Shown here in pieces: positions 38,742 through 50,000 of a stretch of 64,000 bases of DNA. Position 1 is the first letter of the stretch. Each line of letters starts with the position of its first letter. Source of the DNA: Nematostella vectensis (taxonomy: Eukaryota > Cnidaria > Anthozoa > Actiniaria > Edwardsiidae); the NCBI RefSeq assembly GCF_932526225.1, contig NC_064041.1, forward strand, positions 15,716,951 through 15,780,950, given 5' to 3'. The notes under the pieces are model-generated. The model searched no databases and had not been told where the DNA came from. It worked only from the letters and a program-made list of their open reading frames with translations. Made by a program: the position numbers and the translations under genes.

Positions 38742-40935
38742 ATGAGTACGAATTATGCGCGGAAAATGGCCTTGCTTCAAGCAAGAATCTTTGGAAAGTT
38801 GACAAGGCCAGTGACAAAACAGTGAGTACTAAGTACTAAGCTACTGTACACCGTTACACAGGCAACCCAAAATAACCAAACATGCTAAGACCTTTTAGAA
38901 AAACGTTGTCATTTCACGGCAGTTCTATGGCCGAAAGGTGCCATATCTGATAATGTTGTGGGTGCATAGGGGATCAGTGTATTTAAGCCAAGTCGGCCCT
39001 GACGTTATCAGGTTTGGATACTTTGCCTTTGTGGCCATACTGATAGGGGAAGAGCAGACTGCTTATAGCAAAGCTGCTATTATTTCTTGGTCACGTCTTC
39101 CGTGGTGATCTTTGTAGGTCATACAAGGTTGTGACACATTTCAGTCGTCGACCGCTTGGTGGAGCTATAAACAGCTACTATCCTCCGCTGAAGCAGTTCA
39201 ACTCTCTTCTACTAAGACTGCGACATCTGGGATTTTATCGTGATGATCATTTGGTAAGTCATCATTATCACTATTACCACTTTGTCATCATCATCATTAT
39301 CATCATCGTCGCCGCCGCCGCTGTCACCTCATTATTTGCCATCAGATGTAGTTTCCCTGGTGGCTGTGCTTGGTCTTTGGATGTTTTTTTAAGGGAGTGT
39401 TTATTAAATACACCAACGGGGAAGGAGGGAAGATTTTTACTCAAGACACCTTAAAATTTCGAAACTCCTCCCTTTCCTTGTAAATTTTTTTTCTGTGCCC
39501 TCCACTTACAACCTTAATAAACAAAAAGGCTTTAAATCTGGAAAATGAATACTGCGAAGTTGCCCTCCTTTTCCGAATTGATGTTCCAGTCAAGTTTGTC
39601 ATCATATCAGAGTCCAACAGAGGGACAGATCTAGCTTTTTACCTAGTAAAAGTAGCTACTTTGGAATGAACAGACATGAAAATAATAAAAAAAGGCAGCC
39701 CAAGGGGGAGGGGGGGTGAATTTAAGTCGGCAGGATTTTATTTTCTCTCAGGATTAAAAGGCGTTAATTCTTTTAGGAATACCTCATATTTTTTTGCAAG
39801 TAAAATCATGTAAAATGGTGCAGGGATTTTTTCAATCAGTTGTTTGCTTTTCAAAATCCCCCAAATTCAATTTGTTACTGTTTTCAGAGCCCCCCCTTTA
39901 AAGGACCGCTTTTTTCGGAGCCCCACTTGGTGGCTTAAAAATTTCGGAGCCCCCCCTAATATCTTCCCTCTCCTCCCCTTGGTGTATTTATTGAATGCTC
40001 CCTAACCATTGCTTATGCTTTGGGTTATCCATACCATCCATACCAGCTCACACCTGGGTCTTGTTTAGCATACATTTGTTCATCTACTTCTGCTGGGTAT
40101 CCTTCGATCCCAGACCTCTTTTTATGAAACATTTCTCAGTGTTTGTTTTGGGGACTATCACTAATTGTTGGGGGCACATTGATGTAAATATATCTCTTAT
40201 CAGGGTCATTTGTACAATTCTCCTTTCATGGCTCTGTGAACATTTGAGTTCTCAGAATTCAACTGTTTTAATCCGAAAAAAATTTGCACTGCATACTACT
40301 TATTGGTAGTTTTCTTAGGGGGGATGCAAATTACTGTGTTTCTGTTCCTGTAGGATTTCAAGGAAGAAATGGCTGTCAGGAGGAAGGAAAGAGGGAAAGG
40401 TCCTCCCAAGAAAGGTAAACAATCGCCATGCTTACAAATACTATAAATTTATTAAATTACCTTTCCTTGCTAGTTGAACTACCTATTTATTATTTACAGT
40501 ACCATGGAAGACAAAAATCTATTAATAGTCTATAATTACCTCAGTACCTTTTTCTGTCCTATTTACTATTAAATTTTGTTCTATTACAACGATCCAAAGT
40601 CCATAAAACTTATAGACTCAGATGATTCTTCCCTTGAAATAAAAATTTTAAAATTGAAATTCGTGAATCAATGAGTTTTGTTGCCTGTTTGAAAACACAA
40701 ACATGTATAAGATCAAAACTTCTGATTGAAAGAATATTGTTTGCAGTTTGAGGTTTTCTGGGGTGGCAGCATGGTAATACAAAGGGTGGTATGGTACATA
40801 AAGCCCAATTCCACAAACAGAACTGATTACTTTTAATTAGTAAAGACAAAATTTGAAAAAAAAAGCCTTCTACTAAAAACTGTTTTCTGTTTATCTTGTA
40901 CAGGAGAGGGAAAGCGCTCAAAAAAGAAGAAATAA
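38742..40935 (+). CDS. MRPS33: Mitochondrial small ribosomal subunit protein mS33
   Basis: Four exons: 38742-38821, 39118-39253, 40354-40414 and 40904-40935, all with GT-AG borders and matching phases, giving 102 residues (human protein about 106). The N-terminus has the family pattern of a short stretch then MALLQARIFGKLTRPV, and the second exon holds the LRHLGFYRDDH segment typical of mS33. The C-terminus is a lysine/arginine-rich tail (GKRSKKKK), as in animal orthologs. mS33 is a structural component of the mitoribosome head. The stop lies only 123 bp from the XPNPEP3 stop on the other strand. An AATAAA signal sits at 40981-40986. Intron 1 (296 bp) and intron 3 (489 bp) show nothing notable. 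Confidence 0.95.
39254..40353 (+). other. MRPS33 intron 2
   Basis: An 1100-bp intron. It begins with a (CAT)n/(CGC)n-type microsatellite (about 39283-39325) and contains a dispersed sequence around 39625-39715 ending in ggcagcccaagggggagg. A second copy of that sequence occurs in XPNPEP3 intron 9 near 48600-48680. Several cggagcccc-type short repeats follow at 39885-39955. No gene is seen. Confidence 0.6.
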
Positions 40936-41058
40936 GAAAATGATTAAGACTAAAATTGTACTGTACATAATTGTAACATTAATAAAAAATACACTGGTTT
41001 TATGTGTAGTGAGGATCCACACCTAGTATGTCTAATCAGTTAAATACGTTGTAACCTG

Positions 41059-44000
41059 CTATCTTCTCATAAGCTTCTCGATCTCCTCTGGATCCTTGGG
41101 ACACTCTGCACTTAGAACCTCTTGGCCTTCTTCTGTTATGAGAATATCATCCTCAATGCGAATACCAATTCCATGGTACCTGGAGAAATAAGAGATTGGC
41201 AAAATGATTAATCAGATATCTGGAAAAAGAGACATAAAATTGAAAAATTATTGAATAATCAATTTTCTACAGTGCCTACTTAATTAATTCGTTTAGTGTG
41301 CAGCGAATACGCTGGACACTGCTTTCGGGCAAATCCATCTAATCCTGTGGAACCCCGGCTGATGGCCACGTCTTGCAAGCTGACCTTTCCTGACACTATA
41401 TCAAGGACACGTGATCCCGCAGCAGGACCTGTAATCTGCCATGGCCGATCGCCAAGTGTGGCAAACTGTTGTGTGAGACATCGCGGCCGTAGGATGATGG
41501 ATGCTTATGATCAATTCCTTCATGTCAGAAGCCCCAGTGAGCTACTGTAATTTATGGCTTTGTTCACTTCCATTAGAAGGGCTGAATTATACTCAGTACA
41601 TATGAAAAAAAATCACCTTAGCGGACTGAGGATTCTCCTCTTATACTTCAACCTCTATAAAGCACCTTTTATCAATTATGAGGTTGATATACAGTCCCGG
41701 TTCCATGGTAACCATCATTTTACAAACATGTTGCATCCTTAAGTACCTTTTATCAATAATCTTGTTGTTGCTGTTGATATACAGTCCAGGTTCTATGGTA
41801 ACCACCATTCCTGGCTGCATACTTAGGCTGCGGCTCACAAGGTGGGTGTCGTGTACATCCATGCCGAGGTAGTGGCCTACATGGTGAGGACACAACTCAA
41901 CAGCAACCTGGAGGGAAGACAATGAAAATGTCATCTTTGGAGAACAAGCTCATACCAAGGGATTGGCAGGGTGGAAGCGAATCCCTTTTGGCCTCCCAAA
42001 AGTGGGTCATTTTTAAATGCAGGATGGCCAAATATTTTCTTCTAATATGCACCTGGAGTAGCCACTATGTAGAATGCTCTGGGCTGGAGGGATATCTATG
42101 ATCTATTAGTATTACCACATGCCTTTAGAATTTCTTGGCATTTAAATGAAAATGTCAACAAAAAAGTACAAAAGGTGACAATCATTTATAATAATTCATA
42201 TCATTGTGATCATACAAATGAACTTGCGGTTCCCTCCCTAAGATATACAATAAATAAAATAATCCTAAAATGACATTGAGGTGTCACAAAAAAATCCACC
42301 TCATAGGGGTTGGGCACAGCCCCCCCCCCCCCCCCCCCCCCAATATGTTAAAACATTATAAGGAAATGACAGGTAGGCCCACAAATATTTTCTTAATATT
42401 TCTTTATTGTGCCCCTCCCCCAATATAACGAGGCGCACTACGGCACTGTACATGTAACATAACTTTCACCCATTAAGATAAAATACCCCCTGCCAACCAG
42501 CACATACAGCCCTAGCCAGCATGTATGCATGTGATGTCACCTGTTTTGTTTGGGACTCGGTCAAGTTATTTGGTAGAATGCCGGCCTCTGCAACACAAAC
42601 CATAAATGAGTAAAACCAAATAAGTATTTCACACAAGGCTTGATTTCCAGGCTCATTTCTTTTAGCCCGCAATGGCTAGAAAAAGAGGCTAGTTTCACCT
42701 TCAATCAAAGTTTTCATTTTGCCTAAAAATTATTTTTTTTACTTGAAGAGAATTCACATGTACACAACACAAAACAAAAACACAGCAAATACTATTTACT
42801 TAATTACATTGTGTTTTATACAAAGTCAAATACTGTGAGTCTAGTCAATGGCCAGTACATGCCAGTATAGGAGTCAATGGGTTTAACAAAAAACAAATAT
42901 GAGTGTTTCAAAACCAAAAGTGACTTACTTACGAGTCCTTCAGCTAGTAAAGTGAGCATGACTGTGTGTAGGTAGTCAAGTGTAATGTCTTTGTGGCAAA
43001 GCTGGGGAGAAATAAAAAAAAAATGATTATTTGTGATTTGCAGATTAGTTCATACCAATTTTTTACCAGCCGCATAGTTAAGATTTTCTCTGTGGTTAGC
43101 CAATTACAGCAACAGGTCTAAAATATTTTCACATGCCAGTGATTCTTACATTTCTTGTATCTGACTGGTTAATAAAGCAAGGCGCATTGGATGTGGTACC
43201 ACAACCTTTGCTGCCTAAACATTTGACAAAACACATACATCAAATTTGCGCTGAATAAAACTAAAGCATTTGTCCTGACATAGTGATTATGGGAAAACTG
43301 ATTATCTTACCGAAATACAAGTTTTTTGCACTTCTAGTACAATATCATAAAGCTCTCTCTGAGGTCCTGTGAAGGTCCCGTTGACTGGCCATGTGCGAGT
43401 GATATCACTGGCGTAGCCATGGTACTCACATCCGGAATCCATCAGCACTAGATCACCATCTCTGAAGGAGTGAAAAAAGTTAAACATGTTTCTGCACAAA
43501 CACTTGGGCCAATGTAACTCTATCGTGTAAGCTCTGGTGTCCTTGATCTGGAGTGCCATTATACGGATATGCAAGTCCTTCTCTACATTCTCTCCATAGT
43601 GTAGGGTGTTGTCTATGGAGGGTCCTTCAACCTAAGGTTGGTATCCAAGTCTCCTTTTAAGTTGCTCTAACCTTAGTACTTGAGCGTTGTTAATGTAATG
43701 TAGGGTGTTGTCTATGGAGGGGCCTTCAACCTAAGGTTGGTATCCAAGTCTCCTTTTAAGTTGCTCTAACCTTAGTACTTGAGTGTTGTTAATGTAATGT
43801 AGGGTGTTGTCTATGGAGGGGCCTTCAACCTAAGGTTGGTATCCAAGTCTCCTTTTAAGTTGCTCTAACCTTAGTACTTGAGTGTTGTTAATGTAATGTA
43901 GGGTGTTGGCCAGGGCCCCTCCAGCCACCACAGGGGGGTATGCAAGTCTATCTGCCCCCTGCATCCGACACTCGTACTCCATCAGGGCATGAGCCCGTGA

Positions 44001-47000
44001 CTCCTCCATGCCAGGACGAGTATTTTGCATCACCTGCAATAGCAGCAAGACAATTTTTAAACTAAACATGTTTTGCTCTCAAATGCTTGGGTTTATAACC
44101 ACATGTATAATACAAACTAGTAGAAACTGTGACATAGACTAGAGGTCAGTGTAAGGCTGAAGTTTGCTTATTCGGATCAATTGGAAGTCTTCTGCAACAA
44201 ATAACCATGTTACGTTGTATGCATATAATTGTGGAATTAGAGAAAATTGGGAATTTTACGACTGACTTCGTTATAACGCACCATAAAACCACATTTAAAT
44301 CACTGTTGGTATTTTAAGCATTTTATACTTTAGTGATGGATTGTGCAGCGACAGAGGCGGACTTCCGCAGCAGCGCAATCTCAGCAGGCGACTTGATCAG
44401 CCTCAACATGTGAAGTTTATGGCCGAGGGACAGTAGACCTGGGGTACAACAGAAACAATATTTACAAAAAAGTCACACTGGAAATTCAAACTACAGGCTA
44501 AACATTGAAATAAATGGACAAAGGAAAGCAAGTCATAGAAGCTTAGCTCTAAGGGTAGAGCAAGGCTGCCTTAACTCAGTTAGAGAGAATCAATATATCG
44601 CCTGTCTGATGCTAGAAAGATTGGTTGTGGAGTTCCCCAGGCTCTATTCTAGGAAATAGTTTTATTATTTATATTAATATAATATAATTCATATTAATGA
44701 TCTTTTTTTTCAAAATAAAATAATAAACAATTATTCCAATATATTTAAAACTCAACCCACCTCGACTAGCTACGCTATTTGTGGGTTGAGTAACCACTAT
44801 AAATGTAAAATTGAAAAGAAATAAAAATTGAATTGAATTTAAAAAAAATTGAATTGAAAACAAAGAATGTTATCTTCTCCTTTTTGTCCTTCTGTGTTTG
44901 TCATGGTTTTCTTGTTTTAGTCTAGTATTTTCTGTGTGTGTGTCAGTACTGTTTTTCAAAATAAAATAATAAACAATTATTCCAATATATTTAAAACTCA
45001 ACCCACCTTGACTAGCTACGCTATTTGTGGGTTGAGTAACCACTAATGTAAAATTGAAAAGAAATAAAAATTGAACTGAATTGAAAAAAATTGAATTGAA
45101 AACAAAGAATGTTCTCTTCTCCTTTTCGTCCTTCTGTGTTTGTATTGGTTTTTCTTGTTTTAGTCTAGTATTTTCTGTGTGTGTGTCAGTACTTTTTTTT
45201 CAAAATAAAATAATAAACAATTATTCCAATATATTTAAAACTCAACCCACCTCGACTAGCTACGCTATTTGTGGGTTGAGTAACCACTAACGTAAAATTG
45301 AAAAGAAATAGAAAATTGAATTGAATTGAAAACAAAGAATGTGTGTAATGGGCTAAAAGCTGAATAGGAACGCTGTTGGAACCTCTATGGTAATAAAAAG
45401 CAGGCCTTTTTTCTTAAAATCCGTTTTGATCATTTAGAGATTTCCAGAAAAATCCAGTCAATCAAACGCTTCTTTTATAAGATTACGACATTCATGAGGA
45501 CATAATGCATCGATCATTTATGGAGTTGAATACTACTAATGGTTATAGAATAAATGTCTCTTACGTTTAAAGGTGAATTCTGGAGTCTTGAAAAGTACTC
45601 CGCTTATTTCGGCATGGAGTAGGGGGTTTGTTGTGCGAATATGATCATACCAGATGCAGTAGCCTTTACCACCATACCTAAGTGCGTATAAATCAAAATA
45701 GAATAAATAGTGTTAGTATAGCGCAAACAGGGCTGTATAGTGTTAGTATAGCACAAACAGGGCCGTAGCAGGGTAGACCAATTTAGAGTTTAGTATAGCG
45801 CATACAGGGCCGTAGCAGGGTAGACCAATAGTGTTAGTATAGCGCAAACAGGGCCGTAGAAGGGTAGACCAATAGTGTTAGTATAGCGCAAACAGGGCCG
45901 TAGAAGGGTAGACCAATAGTGTTAGTATAGCGCAAACAGGGCCGTAGAAGGGTAGACCAATAGTGCTAGTATAGCACAAACAGGGCTGTAACAGGGGAGG
46001 GGGCCCGGGCGGCACGCCCCAACCCCACCACCCACTTTTCTTCAAGGAAGGTCACAGAGTGTCCAAATTGCTAACTCGTCATCAGCTTGTAAATCCCCAA
46101 ATGGTGGAATTCCTCAGGGAACCAAATTGAGCCCCATTTTATTTGCAGTTATGGTAGATGATCTAGTGCGCGCCTGGGGTCCTAGGGTGAAATACGTTGA
46201 TGACTTATCTATTCTAGAAATAATTCCTCGCAACGCTCCATCTGTCATGAGACATATGGTAAATAATGTCAACAATTTCGCACAAAATAATAACATGCTG
46301 TTAAATCCTAGTAAGTGCAAGGAGATGCGGGTTGATTTTTTACAGTACAATAGTTCTCAGTGCCAACCAATAGCGGTCGGCGGTTCCGTTATTGAGTCAG
46401 TCACCAGTTTCAAGCTTCTCGGTGTGTATATCTCTTCGGACCTTAGTTGGTCATCGCACTGTGACTATGTGATCAAAAAGTCAAACCGTCGTCTCTATGC
46501 ACTCAGAAAACTAAAATCATGTGGTGTCCCAGAAAGGGATTTAGTGTCTGTATACTGTTCTCTTATAAGGTCCATCTTAGAGTATGCCTGCGTTGTCTTT
46601 TCCAACCTTCCGCAATACCTATGTGCTGCCTTAGAAAGAATTCAAAAAAGATCTCTAGGAATAATTTTCGGTAGTGGCCTTAGCTACGAGGACGCCCTCG
46701 AACGCGCATGCTTGTCTTCTTTAGAGGCGCGGCGTCACAATGTGTGCAGAAAATTCATAAGCAATATCAAACAGGGGAGCGTCTTATATCCCCTAGTGTC
46801 AAGCAGACTTATATCCTCCAATTCGTCATACTCCCTAAGATCTAAGCGCGCACATAGTGTGGTTCCGGGTCGCACGGACCGTTTTTCCAAATTCGTCTCA
46901 GCGCAATATGCTGGGGATTTAATGTTATTATGAATTATGTATGGTGTAATGTATTTTGTAGTTAGCTGACCCCACCGGTAATTCAGTTGTAAAAGAACTG

Positions 47001-50000
47001 CAAACGGTTGAAATAAACGAGCATTATAAGATATATATATTTCTTTATATAAGGAAATTAGTACAGGCTTCATCAGAAGGGGCGTGGCTTTGCCCTCCAA
47101 ATCACAGTTTACATATTGCTGAGAAAATTTCTTTTTGGGTACAGGCTGCTAAAAAACAAATATTTTACAATAACAGAAGACTCCAGGGCATCTAGGCGGA
47201 AATAGAAATCCCGTTTGGTTTGTGCAGCTAGCCAGCAACTTATCAGAGACCTACAGCAAGTCCCATGTCTTTTGTGCTGATATTGTGCAGGTGCTGTGTA
47301 TGTGGTCTCGTGTAGCAAGGCAGGCAATTGTGAAGGGCCTGATCATTTGCCATGTTTCCAACGTTGAGGCAGGTTTTAAGGGTGTACTGACATCTGTTGC
47401 TAAGGAAAATTAAATATAGCATATAGAAAAGCCTTTTAGAAAGTCATAAGGGTCTGATATTTGCCAAGTTGACCACCACAGGTGTGCTGACTATTATGAT
47501 GACGTTGCCCAGTGATGTCATAATGTGACGTCATAGATACATATAAAAGCAGATATTTCAAGTAAAATTGCTCGAAAACAAATACTGAATACGTTTTATG
47601 AATCTTGAGGGATGGGTGCATTAAGCCAAGCATGCATTTTAGAAATGATTGAGTTATTGTTTTTTTATGATTTTTCAAAGGTCCTTAAATCCAGATTATT
47701 TGATATAACTTTGGTTTCTGTTAGATTAACGCTAAATCCATGCTTGGCTATATGAAGGAGAATTTCAAAAAAAGGAATACAGAAAGAATGTTGCATTTTG
47801 AAATAACTTGGCTCTAAAAAAGTTTTAAGAAAACGCAGAACCGGAAATGAAACAAAGCCCGCGTGTGCTCATTCAGCCTGCTCAGACACACTGATATCTC
47901 AAAATATGAAATTGAAATTAAGTTTAAAAACAAATTCCAATAGTGTTTCGTGGTATTTACACTTCAAAGGAACAATATACGTCATGTCATGATGAAAATT
48001 GAAAAAGTATTTTAAAATTCTGATACAGTGCGCGCTACTTTGAAATAAAATTTTCAGTGCGTGCGCAAGCGTTTGGTTTTTGCAGCACGCGCAGGTAGTG
48101 AAAATTGAAAACTTTGGCTTCAAAATGGTTGGCTTGACTAAATCTTCGCTTAATCTTCGTTTTTACGAAATACTGGAAATATCCTCACCCGAAAAGGCTG
48201 AGATCAACTTAAAGTCAATTTTTTGGAACTTGAAACACAAATTTTTATTTCTTTTACTTCAGGAAAGCTTGAAATGACGAATTCCGTGTAATGTATATGC
48301 GCGCGCTCAACGCCACCAGCGTAGCAACGTGGTTACTGAGCAACACTAATGTCAGTACACCCTTAAGTGATGCTAACAATAGCCCAGGTTCAATATACAC
48401 ACCAGTACACACAAGACACAAGTGTCAATTTGGAGCTCTGTTCTCTCTATTCTAACCATTCACCATTAATTAAAGTAAGCCTGACTAGAGGTTATTGTTT
48501 GTATGCATTGGTGACTGTATCAAAACTAGGCTATCGTCTTGTCACTAAGAAAATGCCATCAAGCAATAGGGAACATGTTTCAATGCTATATGTGCAGGAG
48601 CGAATCTAGCTTAAGAATTTTGACATGAACAGACACAATGAAAACTATAAAAAAGGCAGCCCATGGGGGGGAGGGGGTTAACCCCCCTCCTTATTCTACA
48701 CAATGACTGTGCACTCCCTATCTCCCTATCTCTGCAAATCCTGGCTACATGTTCATAATGCACTATACCTTTCTTGTAGAATAGATGATAAGTCGTTCAC
48801 AGAATATGCCTTTTAGAAAAGAAACAAACATGATAATCTACATTTACCATCAAAGTAGAAAAACATGAATTGACTATGTAGCAAGAAAAAGTTTGATTAT
48901 GTGAATACCTCGTCTGCACCAAATATGTTGATTGCACCCTGAATACCAGCACGGGAACCTTCCCACATTTCTCTACACAAAGAGACAAAACAAGTCATTT
49001 AGTAAAAACGAGATCAAACAAAATCTGCAATATTGAGGCATTTTAGTAAGAATTTAGGAAAAAAAGGCAGCAAGATGAATGGGTTGGGTCAATTGTCAAT
49101 TGTGATGTATATTGTTTGTAATGTCAATCAAATGAAAAAAATGTTTTGCAAAACTAAACTCTCTAAAAGACAAAGTTTTCAAGGTGGGGCCATGCTATTG
49201 CCTGAAAATTACATTTGCAGATCTATCTACTCAAGGCGGGGCCATGCTACAGTATTGCCTGAAAATTACATTTGCAGATCTATCTACTCAAGGCGGGGCC
49301 ATGCTACAGTATTGCCTGAAAATTACATTTGCAGATCTATCTACTCAAGGCGGGGCCATGCTACAGTATTGCCTGAAAATTACATTTGCAGATCTATCTA
49401 CTCAAGGTGGGGCCATGCTACAGTATTGCCTGAAAATTACATTTGCAGATCTATCTACTCAAGGAAGCTGAACAAGCCAGGAACTTATACTCATCTGAAA
49501 AATATAAGGGTATTTTAAGTTATCCACAGAACCTTTTTTTGTCTCGAGGTCTGACAAAAAGTAAGCTTTCGTGGTATGGCATTGAGAGGCCATCCTTACT
49601 CTCTGAAACCAGAAGAAAAAAAAACAGAAGAAAAAAGCTTAAATGGTTGAAGCTCAGAACTCCAATTTAATCCCAACTCTGACACAATCATGCCTATAGG
49701 CTATAGCACTGTATTTTTTCCCTTTAATACTTAATCATATCTATAGATATGATTAAATACAACCTTCATGTGCCCCCCCTCCCCCCACAGACACACACAA
49801 ACACACCTCCTATGGCCAGACTTGGCAATAGAAGTACACAGACTTATTACCTAAGAGTAGCAGCATTCGGTTTTTGGAAACCAGTGATGTACAAGTAGCC
49901 TTTTTATTACCTAAGAGTAGCACAGCATCCGGTTCTTGAAAACCAGTGAGGTACAAGAAGTCTGTGTTCTGCCTGAATGGATACCTGGAAAACAAAAGAT

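Noticed and set aside
42466-42672. Longer coding reading around XPNPEP3 exon 15 (continuing into VTSHAYMLARAV)
   Set aside because: Homology ends at ...SQTKQ, followed by a good GTGACA donor; the rest is intron read-through.
49033-49518. 161-codon plus-strand ORF with repeated ENYICRSIYSR
   Set aside because: It is a translation of the 57-bp intronic tandem repeat, whose length is a multiple of three. It lies opposite to XPNPEP3 and has no independent gene evidence.
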